Assembly (NCBI GenBank): GCA_030539115.1
Contig: JAUNSR010000009.1
Coordinates: forward strand, 1 to 64,000
Length of the DNA stretch: 64,000 nt
Direction of reading: 5' to 3'
Source of the DNA: Bacteroidales bacterium
GTDB lineage: Bacteria; Bacteroidota; Bacteroidia; Bacteroidales; JAUNSR01
Shown: positions 8,370 to 17,526 of the stretch, piece after piece
Position numbering within the stretch: the first letter of the stretch is position 1
Layout: each line of letters opens with the position of its first letter
Notes under the pieces: generated by a model
What the model saw: the letters and a program-made list of their open reading frames with translations, nothing else
Databases searched by the model: none
Told to the model about the DNA's origin: nothing
Made by a program: the position numbers and the translations under genes

Positions 8370-11225
8370 TTAGTTATTATCGTTGTTATTATCATCATTG
8401 CTGTCATCATTCTCCTCCAAAGATTCCTGACTGCTTTGTTCAAGGAAACTAAAATAATCATCAAAGCTCTTCCCTTGAAGCAAGACTCTAAAATTGTCTT
8501 CAGAAATCATTACAGGAGTAACTGCAGAGGGCAGCTCAAGACCACCAATCATAGAGATTCTAAACCTATAGTCGCTAAGCTTGTCAAAGTTTTCAAATCC
8601 CTTTATCACGAGAAGAGTAAGATCTTTGAATGTCAATGTCTCAAGGTCAAAGTCTTGAATTAAATAGTTTGTGAAATTATATTTTGCAATATTAAACAAC
8701 AACTGATTTACATTCACTGAATCACTTTGGAAAGCAAGCAACAAAACATGAGGCTTGTTCTGCTCAATTTTAAATGTGTTAATGTTTACAACTTTACCCG
8801 AATCGAGCTTGTAGTTAATAACCTCAGTCTGCCACACCATACTCATTCTCGAATTATTACCTTGGGAGAGAGTGCGTCCACTGTTAATATTGTCAACCAT
8901 ACTTTGAGCAAGCGGTGAAACGGCATCCTTAGCATAAGCAACTGTGATTTTCTGAAGTATGTCTTTAAACATCTCATTATTCTTATCAGAAGCATATGCC
9001 ATTGCATCTAAAAACATAAACTTAGGCATAAGTTTGCTCATTGGCCAATTTTGATTTACATATTCTGCATTCTTATGTACTACATCAGTATTGCCTGAAA
9101 GATAAGCTTCATAAGTCGCCTCATAAAGATTTTCCTGCTTTTCAGACATCTCTTTCATATTCTTAATATAATCAGGATTTGAGAGAGCATTTGAATAGTT
9201 TGATTCCGGGAATCCTGAAATAATATAGTTTCTATAGATCTCCGCATTTGCAATATCATTAAGACGCATATACATAAGATAGATGTCATAATATACATCA
9301 GCTTTATATTTGTTTATTGGATATCTTGAATCCAATTGGCTAAAGGTCTTTATTGCCAAAGGCAAATTCTCAAGCTCCTGATAGAAAATCATCCCCATAT
9401 TATATAAGGCATCGCAGATAATATCGTTGCATTTTTGTTTTGCCTCTTCAGTAAGAGGAATCTGACTTAAGTAGAAATCAGGATTTTTTGTATCGTTCTC
9501 ATTAATACTGTCATTCTGAATTGAAGCATCTAAATTCTCATCCTCATTCTGAGGTCCATTATGCACTTCACTTTCAGTATTAACAGCAATATTGGTTTTA
9601 TTTTTTCTTCTCCAGTTGTCTTCCAGCTTTCTATTGCCCCATTTTTTTTGGAAATCATTTTTACCCGCCTCAACAAGACTTTTATTATAAAAATACCATG
9701 AATTATCATTTGACACTGCAATATTTTGTTTTATAACTCCATTGTTTGCCTGTGTGTTAATATTTAGAGGATTTATGGAGAAGTTTTGATTAGCATCATT
9801 TTGAGTCTGCTCATTTCGAGCTGCGATTTCCTTTTCTTTGTTTTCTTTTTCCTCAAGAGCGATAACATTCTTGACAATATCATCAGCAATTTTTCTTCTC
9901 TCATCATCAGAAAGAGTAGAAAGATTTAGAAGGGAATCCTGAAGCTCAACAGCCTCAGAATAAGTTTTTAATTTATCAAGTATCGAGGAAAGATTATCAA
10001 CTCTTTTATAGTCTTTATGTTCTTTTGGAAGCAGCCCGGCAGCAACAGCATATCCTTTTTGGGCAAGAGAATACTTTTCTTTGGCAAAGCTTAAATCGCC
10101 AAGTTTAATGCCTGCAACAGCCTTTTCCATTCCGGAATTTTTACTCTTTTCAACAGCCACAGAATATGAAGAGACAGCATTTAAGGTATCTTTTTGCTTT
10201 AGATACATGTTCCCTATTGCGCAATACACTTGATCAAGATATTCTTCATTTCTTGGATCTTTTAGCATCTTATTAAGTTTGGCTTGAATATTCTTCATTT
10301 GAGATTCAGGCATCACCTCTGTCTGAGCTATTGAAGCGTTGAAGAAAGTTCTGTAAGTTGGATTGGATTTAATGATTTTGTTGTAGCATTTGTATGCTTT
10401 ATCAGGCTCATTTATCTGAGTATATAACTGAGCGAGCAAGAACATCATTCGTTGCTTTTGGACCCCTTTTTCTGAAAGGCTTACTGCTGATTCAAGCTCG
10501 GGAACAGCGTTAGAAAAATCGCCTTTTTTTATATAATAGAGAGTCTTTGTTTGTTCAAACAATGGTTTAATCTCCTTGGTTATACTCTTTGTGTCAATTT
10601 TTGACAATGTATTCTCTGCTTCATAAAGCCATCCAAGTTCACAGTAACACCGAGCCATCCAAATATAACTCTCAGTTACAGTTTGAGGTAACCATGAAAA
10701 ATGACGTGTAATATAAAGAAAGGTTGCTGAACTATTAATAAAATCGCCTTTAAAAAACTGTGATTTACCCATAAGCATCCATGCGTTATGGATAAAGGGA
10801 TTATATTCATCCCTCTTTAAAAAGTTTTTATAATCGGCAGACATTGATTTACGAGGGTCTCTAATCGGACGTTTTGAAATACTTCTTAGTTTAATTGCTT
10901 TCTGACTTTTCTCGATTGCTCTGTCAAAACCTGAATTGGGAACAACTTTTTCTTTGTTGGCAAAAGAGCTTACTGGATGAATATAAAGCATTTCTGAATA
11001 ATTGTCCTGATAATTATTCTCCATATTATTAAGAGCCTCTTTGTAGGCTTCACTTCCATTAAAATATACATTATATCTTGTTGTGAATGCTTTATACTGT
11101 CTTGTTAATGCCGTATTTTTTTTTGAAGAACATGAGTTTAAAACTACAATAGGAAACAATACTAAAATAACTTCCAGCACTAAGAAAAAACCTTTATAAT
11201 ATTTTAGTCTCTTTTCTTTCAACAA
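8370..11225 (-). CDS. porW: T9SS component PorW/SprE-like TPR lipoprotein
   Basis: 951 residues. A lipoprotein signal (about 11-32, Cys32 in LNSCSS) is followed by the family signature YNVYFNGSEAY (about 50-61) and many tetratricopeptide-like helical repeats (about 140-470 and 600-760). Next comes a globular C-terminal region. The last 20 residues are almost all Asp, Asn, Glu and Ser. PorW/SprE is an outer-membrane lipoprotein that links the PorLM motor to the translocon. The gene immediately precedes porX. A TATCTTTG box belonging to the adjacent repeat array points at its start. Confidence 0.85.
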   Translation of the reverse strand: MLKEKRLKYYKGFFLVLEVILVLFPIVVLNSCSSKKNTALTRQYKAFTTRYNVYFNGSEAYKEALNNMENNYQDNYSEMLYIHPVSSFANKEKVVPNSGFDRAIEKSQKAIKLRSISKRPIRDPRKSMSADYKNFLKRDEYNPFIHNAWMLMGKSQFFKGDFINSSATFLYITRHFSWLPQTVTESYIWMARCYCELGWLYEAENTLSKIDTKSITKEIKPLFEQTKTLYYIKKGDFSNAVPELESAVSLSEKGVQKQRMMFLLAQLYTQINEPDKAYKCYNKIIKSNPTYRTFFNASIAQTEVMPESQMKNIQAKLNKMLKDPRNEEYLDQVYCAIGNMYLKQKDTLNAVSSYSVAVEKSKNSGMEKAVAGIKLGDLSFAKEKYSLAQKGYAVAAGLLPKEHKDYKRVDNLSSILDKLKTYSEAVELQDSLLNLSTLSDDERRKIADDIVKNVIALEEKENKEKEIAARNEQTQNDANQNFSINPLNINTQANNGVIKQNIAVSNDNSWYFYNKSLVEAGKNDFQKKWGNRKLEDNWRRKNKTNIAVNTESEVHNGPQNEDENLDASIQNDSINENDTKNPDFYLSQIPLTEEAKQKCNDIICDALYNMGMIFYQELENLPLAIKTFSQLDSRYPINKYKADVYYDIYLMYMRLNDIANAEIYRNYIISGFPESNYSNALSNPDYIKNMKEMSEKQENLYEATYEAYLSGNTDVVHKNAEYVNQNWPMSKLMPKFMFLDAMAYASDKNNEMFKDILQKITVAYAKDAVSPLAQSMVDNINSGRTLSQGNNSRMSMVWQTEVINYKLDSGKVVNINTFKIEQNKPHVLLLAFQSDSVNVNQLLFNIAKYNFTNYLIQDFDLETLTFKDLTLLVIKGFENFDKLSDYRFRISMIGGLELPSAVTPVMISEDNFRVLLQGKSFDDYFSFLEQSSQESLEENDDSNDDNNNDNN

Positions 11226-11266
11226 ATTATCCCTTTAATGCAATGATCAATAATACTTATTATACA

Positions 11267-11274
11267 CAAAGATA
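11267..11274 (-). promoter_or_regulatory. -7 box of porW-porX supplied by the repeat array
   Basis: TATCTTTG on the minus strand is the first 8 bases of repeat unit 1, 42 bases before the porW start. It is an exact TAnnTTTG match, read toward porW. Confidence 0.5.
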
Positions 11275-11604
11275 ATGCAAGCCGAATTCAATAAACATTT
11301 TAAAAGTGAAACTTTTTAAAATGTATTGATGAGGCACAGCTTAGCTTATTCAAAGATAATGCAAGCCGAATTCAATAGACATTTTAAAAGTGAAACTTTT
11401 TAAAATGTGATTGATGAGGCGTAGCTTAGCTTATTCAAAGATAATGCAAGCCGAATTCAATAAACATTTTAAAAGTGAAACTTTTTAAAATGTATTGATG
11501 AGGCACAGCTTAGCTTATTCAAAGATAATGCAAGCCGAATTCAATAGACATTTTAAAAGTGAAACTTTTTAAAATGTGATTGATGAGGCGTAGCTTAGCT
11601 TATT
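11267..11604. repeat. Locus 1 of the 84/85-bp hairpin repeat family (four units)
   Basis: Four units in tandem: 11267-11350 (84 bp), 11351-11435 (85 bp), 11436-11519 (84 bp) and 11520-11604 (85 bp). Units 1 and 3 match each other, and units 2 and 4 match each other, so the array looks like a duplicated 169-bp dimer. Each unit begins CAAAGATAATGCAAGCCGAA and ends with GCTTAGCTTATT. The ends pair with each other around an inner perfect stem ACATTTTAAAAGT/ACTTTTTAAAATGT. Related copies lie at 35252-35345, 36803-37054 and 40844-41097. Confidence 0.9.
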
Positions 11605-12021
11605 CAAAAATATAATAATTAAACTGCTGTATAACTTAAATCCATTCTTATTTAACGTTTAAAATGCCTATTTATTTATTGCTTATATTTTTTTAATATT
11701 TAGTATTACATCAAGTTATTCATACAAAACAGCTGTAGCTCAATAAAGAACTGCTGTTAATCTAAATTCTCAATATTAAGATTAAAACCACTTTTTTTTC
11801 AGACAGCAATAATTTGAATGTTATAACGTTAATATAATACAGTTTATATCTTTTGTATAATCTGTATTATTTTTTTTTCGAATGCTTTTTATCAATGTTT
11901 TCATTTTTGGACGAATTAAGGCATTTTCTTATAAAGTTATAGATTTACGGCAAGTTTTATCCTTTACTTTACAATGCAATAAGCAGATATTTTTGTTAAA
12001 ACAATTCCAACCTATTGTAGA
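11605..12021. other. AT-rich intergenic stretch between porW repeats and the beta-helix lipoprotein
   Basis: About 420 bases with no convincing reading frame. Near its right end there is a good -7 box (11988-11995) for the gene at 12022. Nothing else recognisable was seen. Confidence 0.5.
11988..11995 (+). promoter_or_regulatory. -7 box upstream of the beta-helix lipoprotein gene
   Basis: TATTTTTG, 26 bases before the ATG at 12022, matches TAnnTTTG. A TTTAC about 20 bases upstream may serve as the -33 element. Confidence 0.5.
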
Positions 12022-13440
12022 ATGAGCATATTAAGAAACATATTATTAAAAGTTATCATACTTTCAAATTTCTTTTTCATAATAGGGTGTCTAAATGAAG
12101 ATTTCACCAATAACCCCAACGACAAGCTTATTTTTTCAACCGATACAATAAACTTTGGGACTGTTTTTTCAAACACGAGTTCTACTACTAAAAAACTTAT
12201 GGTTTATAACAAAAACGACAAGGCGATAAAAATTGACAATATCTCTATTCTTAATGGAAATAATACAGGATTTAGAATAAACGTCGACGGGATAAAAGGC
12301 GAGACTTTCAATGATGTTGAGATTTCCTCAAGAGATTCATTGTTTGTTTTTATAGAGATGACCCCAAAGGAGAACCTTTCCGACAATGCTGTCAATATTA
12401 CTGATATCATCTCTTTCAGCTGTAATAATTCCATTTATAATATTAGGCTTAATGCTTACTCTCAGGATATTGTAATGATGAAAGGCGTAAGGATTGATGA
12501 ACACTCTGTAATAGTATCTCGTAAGCCTATTCTTATTTACGATTCTTTATACATTGCAAAGGATGTTGAATTGGAGATTTCCGCAGGAACGAAATTATTT
12601 ATGCATGATAAAGCGGCAATTATTGTTGACGGCACTCTTTATTGTAATGGCACAATTGATAATCCTATAATTATTTGTGGAGAGAGAAGTGATTCTCTTC
12701 TTTCAGGAATATCTTATTCAGATTTGCCCGGACAATGGAAAGGCATTGTCTTTAATGAAAGCAGTAACAATAATGTTTTTATCTGCACCAACATAAAAGG
12801 TATGAGCAATGGTATTGAACTCTATTCAATCAATCCGGAAAAACGAAAAATTCAGATTATAAATTCTCAAATAGGCATCAGTTATTCCAACCTTATCACT
12901 GCTGTAAACTCAAAAATTGATGCCTACAACAGTGTCTTCTATTGTGCTCAATCTTCAATTTTGAATATTATTGGAGGATATTTAAATTTTGTTCATTGCA
13001 CTATTGCCAATAATTATTCCTTTGGCAGTATCAAAAACTCAGTTGTATATATTTCAGATTATATCGACAAGGGCGATAAGATAGATAATTATAGTGTTGA
13101 ATTGGCTCAGTTTTCAAATTCTATCATTTGGGGAAAACGCGAAAATGAAATATTGATAAACTCTTTTTCCTCTGAGAATAAGATTTCCAATTATCAATTC
13201 GCATACTCTCTTTTAAAAACTCCACAAACCACCGACTCTCATTTTCCAAACAATATTTATAATGAGAATCCTCTTTTCGAGAAAACCACAAGCGACTATT
13301 CTTTTGACTTTAGACTTTCTTCTGATTCTCCTGCCATTGGCAAAGCCTGGAATTTCGGCAATCAGGATTGTAAATATGATATCTTTGGCAATCTTAGGGA
13401 TATGTTTTATGATATTGGCGCTTATCAATATCATAAATAA
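12022..13440 (+). CDS. Surface lipoprotein with right-handed beta-helix
   Basis: 472 residues. The lipoprotein signal ends at Cys23 (IIGC). Residues about 35-145 resemble an Ig-like ASPM-SPD2-Hydin domain (phrases such as FGTVFSNTSSTTKKLMVYN). Residues about 175-400 are a solenoid of short beta strands resembling a pectate-lyase-type helix. The C-terminus carries LSSDSPAIGKAW and YDIGAYQYHK, the closing motif of choice-of-anchor Q proteins. This architecture is common in Bacteroidetes surface proteins of unknown ligand. The gene has its own promoter and is followed by an S9 peptidase on the same strand. Confidence 0.7.
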   Translation: MSILRNILLKVIILSNFFFIIGCLNEDFTNNPNDKLIFSTDTINFGTVFSNTSSTTKKLMVYNKNDKAIKIDNISILNGNNTGFRINVDGIKGETFNDVEISSRDSLFVFIEMTPKENLSDNAVNITDIISFSCNNSIYNIRLNAYSQDIVMMKGVRIDEHSVIVSRKPILIYDSLYIAKDVELEISAGTKLFMHDKAAIIVDGTLYCNGTIDNPIIICGERSDSLLSGISYSDLPGQWKGIVFNESSNNNVFICTNIKGMSNGIELYSINPEKRKIQIINSQIGISYSNLITAVNSKIDAYNSVFYCAQSSILNIIGGYLNFVHCTIANNYSFGSIKNSVVYISDYIDKGDKIDNYSVELAQFSNSIIWGKRENEILINSFSSENKISNYQFAYSLLKTPQTTDSHFPNNIYNENPLFEKTTSDYSFDFRLSSDSPAIGKAWNFGNQDCKYDIFGNLRDMFYDIGAYQYHK

Positions 13441-13560
13441 AAAAATCCGCATTTCATTTTCACCATTCAATAATAAGGACAATCTATTTATTTACACAAA
13501 AAATAGATCGGCTTTTTATTTATGTTTTTTCAAAATAAAACTTTATATAAATCAAATCGC

Positions 13561-13568
13561 TATTTTTG
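13561..13568 (+). promoter_or_regulatory. -7 box upstream of the S9 peptidase gene
   Basis: TATTTTTG matches TAnnTTTG and lies 140 bases before the S9 peptidase start, which would give a leader of about 130 bases. Confidence 0.35.
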
Positions 13569-13707
13569 CCAACATAAGTGAATGTTTATACAGTAATAAC
13601 ATTTTATTATCTTTTGGTAAATAAAGCTTGACGACCAATTCTTAAATAATAGTTATCACACTGCTTATTTTTTTTAAACCACAAGAAAGACAAAACATTA
13701 AAAATCT

Positions 13708-15801
13708 ATGAAAAGCAATCTTTTTATCTTCTTTATCTCTATTTTACTATGCGTTGTCCAAAGCTCTTTTTCTCAACCCAATTCCGATGACTATAAAAGG
13801 GGATTATCCGTTTATAGAAATTATTCCGGTAAAATCCTCAACACTGTAAATGATGGAAAATGGATAGAAAATGGAAATTTCTTCTTCTATCGTACCAAAA
13901 CTTCCGATGGAAATAAATATTTTAAGGTTAGTGCCGTTGATGGCGTAAAAACTGAAGTTACTAATAAGGATGAAATTGAAAAATTCACCAAAATAGATGA
14001 GCGAGGTTATTCTAATCGATATTGGGCTGAAGAGGATGATGAACTTAATGGTCATCCGATTCTCTCTCCCGACAGTACGAAAGAAGCATTTATAAAAAAT
14101 TACAATCTTTATATTAAAGACCTTAAAGGCAATTCAGAACATCAATTAACTTTTGATGGATCAAATGGAGAATATTATTCCTGCTATATACAATGGAGTC
14201 CTGATTCTGAAAATATTGCTCTTACAAAAATCAGACCTGCAGAAAAGCAATATTTTTATATGATAGAATCCTCTCCAAATGATCAATTACAACCAAAACT
14301 TCACAAAAGAGAATATCGAAAACCGGGAGCAGCTCTTCCATTCAAACATCCATATATCGTTAATGTATCTTCCGGTAACATTTTAAAATCGTCAACAGAG
14401 TTATTTCCTAATCCTTTTTCAATAGATTATCTTAGATGGAATAAAGATGGCTCGGCAATAACTTTTAGATACAATCAACGTGGTCATCAAGTTTATAGAT
14501 ATCTTGAAATGAATGCTGTTGATGGCAGTGTTAGAACATTGGCTGAAGATGTTTCACCAACGTTTATTGTCTATACAAGGATATATCAGCAAGATATAAA
14601 TGATGGAAAACAATTTATCTGGAGCAGTGAACGGGATAATTACAATCATCTTTATTTATACGATACTCAAAAAGGAAAACCTATCCGTCAAATCACAAAA
14701 GGTGAGTGGTATGTCCGTTCTGTTGAGGATATTGATGAGAAAAACAACAATCTTTTATTCTCTGCCAATGGCATAAGCAAAAATGAAGACCCTTATAACA
14801 TCAAGTATTATAGAATAAATTTTGATGGCAAAAACATGAAATGCCTTACTCCTGAAGAGGGTAATCATCACATTGTACTTTCGCCCGACAAAAAGGTTTT
14901 TATTGACACTTATTCCACTGTAAATGTCGCTCCCAAGACAGTCTTAAGAGATGCTTCGGAGGGAAAAATCATTTCTCTGATTGAAAGTGCAGATATAACT
15001 CCTCTTAAAAATATTGGATGGAAAGAGACTGAACCTTTTGTTGCCAAAGGAAGAGACGGCAAAACAGATATTTGGGGAATTATTATCAGACCTTCAAACT
15101 TTGACCCCAATAAAAAATATCCGGTCCTCGAATATATTTATGCCGGTCCGGGTCATCATTATGTGCCTAAAGACTTTGTTGATGTTAATTATTTTATGCA
15201 TCCAATGACTGAACTTGGATTCATTGTTGTTCAGATTGATGGAATGGGCACCTCCTATCGTTCAAAAAGTTTTGAGGATGTTACCTACAAAAATCTTTAT
15301 GATGCAGGTCTTAAAGACAGAATGTTGTGGATAAAAGCCGCCGCTGAAAAATATCCTTATATGGATATCTCAAGAGTTGGTATTTATGGAGGTTCTGCAG
15401 GAGGACAGAATGCTATGGCAGCAACACTTCAATATCCTGATTTTTATAAAGCAGCCTACAGCGGGTGTGGCTGTCATGATAATAGGATGGATAAAATTTG
15501 GTGGAATGAACAATGGATGGGTTATCCTATAGATTCTCAATATGTAAAATGTTCAAACGTGGAAAATGCCAAAAATCTGAAAACACCTTTAATGCTTATG
15601 GTTGGTGAACTGGATGACAATGTAGACCCCTCTTCAACCATGCAGGTTGTAAACGCACTTATAAAAGCCGATAAGGATTTTGAACTGCTTTTTGTGCCCG
15701 GTGTCAATCATCAACTTGGGAATGGGTGGGCTGAACACAAAAGAATGGATTTCTTTGTAAGGAATTTATATAATATTATTCCTCCTAAATGGAATGAATA
15801 A
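13708..15801 (+). CDS. S9 family prolyl oligopeptidase (dipeptidyl peptidase IV-like), secreted
   Basis: 697 residues. There is a signal peptide (1-23, ending in SSFSQ), an N-terminal beta-propeller (about 40-430, with WSPDSENIA and other blade signatures) and a C-terminal alpha/beta hydrolase. Catalytic residues are Ser563 in GGSAGG, Asp636 or 637 in GELDDNVDP, and His668 in VNHQLG. The family releases dipeptides or cleaves after proline in the periplasm or at the surface, feeding peptide use. The usual DPP IV double-Glu motif was not located, so the exact S9 subfamily is uncertain. A strong terminator follows it. Confidence 0.88.
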   Translation: MKSNLFIFFISILLCVVQSSFSQPNSDDYKRGLSVYRNYSGKILNTVNDGKWIENGNFFFYRTKTSDGNKYFKVSAVDGVKTEVTNKDEIEKFTKIDERGYSNRYWAEEDDELNGHPILSPDSTKEAFIKNYNLYIKDLKGNSEHQLTFDGSNGEYYSCYIQWSPDSENIALTKIRPAEKQYFYMIESSPNDQLQPKLHKREYRKPGAALPFKHPYIVNVSSGNILKSSTELFPNPFSIDYLRWNKDGSAITFRYNQRGHQVYRYLEMNAVDGSVRTLAEDVSPTFIVYTRIYQQDINDGKQFIWSSERDNYNHLYLYDTQKGKPIRQITKGEWYVRSVEDIDEKNNNLLFSANGISKNEDPYNIKYYRINFDGKNMKCLTPEEGNHHIVLSPDKKVFIDTYSTVNVAPKTVLRDASEGKIISLIESADITPLKNIGWKETEPFVAKGRDGKTDIWGIIIRPSNFDPNKKYPVLEYIYAGPGHHYVPKDFVDVNYFMHPMTELGFIVVQIDGMGTSYRSKSFEDVTYKNLYDAGLKDRMLWIKAAAEKYPYMDISRVGIYGGSAGGQNAMAATLQYPDFYKAAYSGCGCHDNRMDKIWWNEQWMGYPIDSQYVKCSNVENAKNLKTPLMLMVGELDDNVDPSSTMQVVNALIKADKDFELLFVPGVNHQLGNGWAEHKRMDFFVRNLYNIIPPKWNE

Positions 15802-15805
15802 ATAA

Positions 15806-15853
15806 AAAAAAAGGTTCCAAAAAACATCTGCAAATTTTTTGGAACCTTTTTTA
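15806..15853 (+). terminator. Terminator of the S9 peptidase gene
   Basis: Stem AAAGGTTCCAAAAAA/TTTTTTGGAACCTTTT with a 7-base loop and a T tract, starting 5 bases after the stop codon. The A-rich left arm means it could also stop minus-strand transcription from queF. Confidence 0.85.
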
Positions 15854-15854
15854 G

Positions 15855-15984
15855 TATTCGAGACGAAACACTGTTTGTTAGTGACTCAATATTCTGTGTT
15901 CACAAACAAATACCACTTTTTCGTGATATAGCATTATTTCTTAATCAAAGGGCTTTATTTATTCGTGACGAAGCATTCTTTCTT
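15855..15984. repeat. Three degenerate copies of a 23-bp segment, one of them the queF 3' end
   Basis: Copies start at 15857, 15920 and 15962 (offsets 63 and 42 bases). The copy at 15962-15984 is inside the last codons of queF. The one at 15920 matches it at 19 of 23 positions and the one at 15857 at 18 of 23. They look like decayed local duplications. Confidence 0.5.
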
Positions 15985-16414
15985 TTGCCATCTTTTCGAA
16001 CTCAGTATCCTTCCTTCCATAGTTTGAATAAGGATGTATAGAAATTCCGCCTCTTGCGGTAAACAAACCGGTAACTTCTATATATTTCGGATCCATAAGT
16101 TTGATTAAATCTTTCATTATTATATTAACGCAATCCTCATGAAATGCGCCATGATTTCTAAATGAAAAAAGATAAAGCTTTAGACTTTTACTTTCAACCA
16201 TCTTAACATCAGGAATATAACTAATTACTATAGTTGCAAAATCAGGTTGCCCGGTAATTGGGCAAAGACTTGTAAATTCGGGACAATTAAACTTTACCCA
16301 ATAATCATTGTCTTGATGTTTATTAATAAATGCTTCAAGCACCTCAGGGGCATAGTCCTGTTTATATTCAGTTTTCTTGCCCAAAAGGGTAAGTGAATCT
16401 TCCGGTTTATTCAT
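15959..16414 (-). CDS. queF: NADPH-dependent 7-cyano-7-deazaguanine reductase QueF (unimodular type)
   Basis: 151 residues, the short single-domain QueF form. Cys51 in [10 protein letters not shown] forms the thioimide with preQ0, and Asp58 is the proton donor. The QueF signature [17 protein letters not shown] spans 73-89 and HED 92-94. The enzyme reduces preQ0 to preQ1 in queuosine synthesis. Its start lies 12 bases after the transporter stop codon, so the two form an operon that a preQ1-sensing leader would control. Confidence 0.95.
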   Translation of the reverse strand: MNKPEDSLTLLGKKTEYKQDYAPEVLEAFINKHQDNDYWVKFNCPEFTSLCPITGQPDFATIVISYIPDVKMVESKSLKLYLFSFRNHGAFHEDCVNIIMKDLIKLMDPKYIEVTGLFTARGGISIHPYSNYGRKDTEFEKMAKERMLRHE

Positions 16415-16426
16415 AAAATAAATTAT

Positions 16427-17107
16427 TTATACTTCTTGTATTTTTAATACATTGTAAGAGATATTCTCATCATACACATCACTTCCATCAACTTTCTTTA
16501 CAAATTTAACCACCTTGTAAGTAACAGGAAGTATAATTATTTCATAAATAGTTTTCAGTGATGCCTGAGAAACGATAAGAACAAGAAGGTCTTCAAAAGG
16601 TATAACTCCAAAAAATGCTATTGGAAAGAAAATAATTGAGTCTGCCGACTCGCCGATCATAGTTGAAGCTATAGCTCTGATTCCAAACCCTTTGCCATGC
16701 GAGGCTATTTTCATCTTGCTCATTACATAAGCATTTAAAAACGACCCTACAAGAAATGCTATAAAGCTTGCTATGGAGATTCTCAATGTAGCTCCAAAAA
16801 CTGTGGCAAACGCTTCTTGATGTTCATAGTATGGAGCAGAGGGCAGCGCAATGGCAAGTTGAGCAATTATCACTGCAAAAAAGTTCATCAAAAATCCGGT
16901 CCAAATTACCAACCTTGCTTTTCTAAATCCCCACACCTCCGCGATGCAATCGTTCAAGATATAAGCTACCGGGAAAATAATTAATCCTCCTGTTGCCTGA
17001 ACAGGGCCAATTTGGATAAGCTTACTCTCTAAAAAATTTGCTAAAATAAGGCATACGCAGAAAAGTATGCCCGATACCATAAATGGTACACTGACCTGTT
17101 TTTTCAT
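16427..17107 (-). CDS. yhhQ: Queuosine precursor transporter (YhhQ/VUT family)
   Basis: 226 residues with about six membrane segments. Typical family stretches include GGLIIFPVAYILNDCIAEVW (about 40-59) and GESADSIIFFPIAF (about 152-165). Family members import queuosine precursors such as preQ0, preQ1 or queuine. It is the first gene of a two-gene unit with queF. A pseudoknot resembling a preQ1-I riboswitch ends 4 bases before its ATG, so both import and reduction are likely repressed when preQ1 is plentiful. Confidence 0.88.
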   Translation of the reverse strand: MKKQVSVPFMVSGILFCVCLILANFLESKLIQIGPVQATGGLIIFPVAYILNDCIAEVWGFRKARLVIWTGFLMNFFAVIIAQLAIALPSAPYYEHQEAFATVFGATLRISIASFIAFLVGSFLNAYVMSKMKIASHGKGFGIRAIASTMIGESADSIIFFPIAFFGVIPFEDLLVLIVSQASLKTIYEIIILPVTYKVVKFVKKVDGSDVYDENISYNVLKIQEV

Positions 17108-17111
17108 AAAT

Positions 17112-17143
17112 CTTGTTTTTTACGTGGTTTACCAAGCACACGT
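17112..17143 (-). promoter_or_regulatory. preQ1-I-like riboswitch aptamer
   Basis: On the minus strand, P1 is ACGTG (17143-17139) paired with CACGT (17126-17122). The loop contains CTTG (17136-17133), which can pair with CAAG (17115-17112) across a run of six A residues. This is the H-type pseudoknot layout of preQ1-I aptamers. The C just before the P1 3' strand (17127) is where the ligand-reading cytosine sits. The tail lies 4 bases before the transporter ATG, which points to translational control. Rfam matching was not possible. Confidence 0.65.
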
Positions 17144-17526
17144 TGTTAATACTATTGTCATTCTGCTTTCCAAAAGCAAAATAATCGATATAACTGTAAA
17201 GAGTGAAATAAAATTCTTGCAGATATCTCATTACCGGGGTAAAAGTATTACAATTATTTTTGATTTTCTCTCTTTATATGCTCTATTTATCATTGTTTGA
17301 GTTTTATTTTATTCTTTAAAGAACTTTTAAATGCATCATTTCACTTATTTTATTTATCAATATTTATTATAATATATAACTTCTCAATTTCCAGAACTTG
17401 ATATTGTTGATAGTGCTATACTTCTATATTCGACGCCCCTCATATTGCACAATTTCACCGATTATGTGCCAATATTTGCACATAAGTATTATATTTGTGC
17501 CGATTTTTAATTATTAAAACATAAAC
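17144..17526. other. Divergent intergenic region between yhhQ and fadL
   Basis: About 380 bases holding the yhhQ leader on one side and the fadL promoter (17490-17497) on the other. No reading frame is convincing and no further structure was recognised. Confidence 0.5.
17490..17497 (+). promoter_or_regulatory. -7 box of the fadL gene
   Basis: TATATTTG, 29 bases before the ATG, is an exact TAnnTTTG match. No -33 element at ideal spacing is obvious. A TGTGCCAATATTTGCACA inverted repeat just upstream could bind a regulator. Confidence 0.5.
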
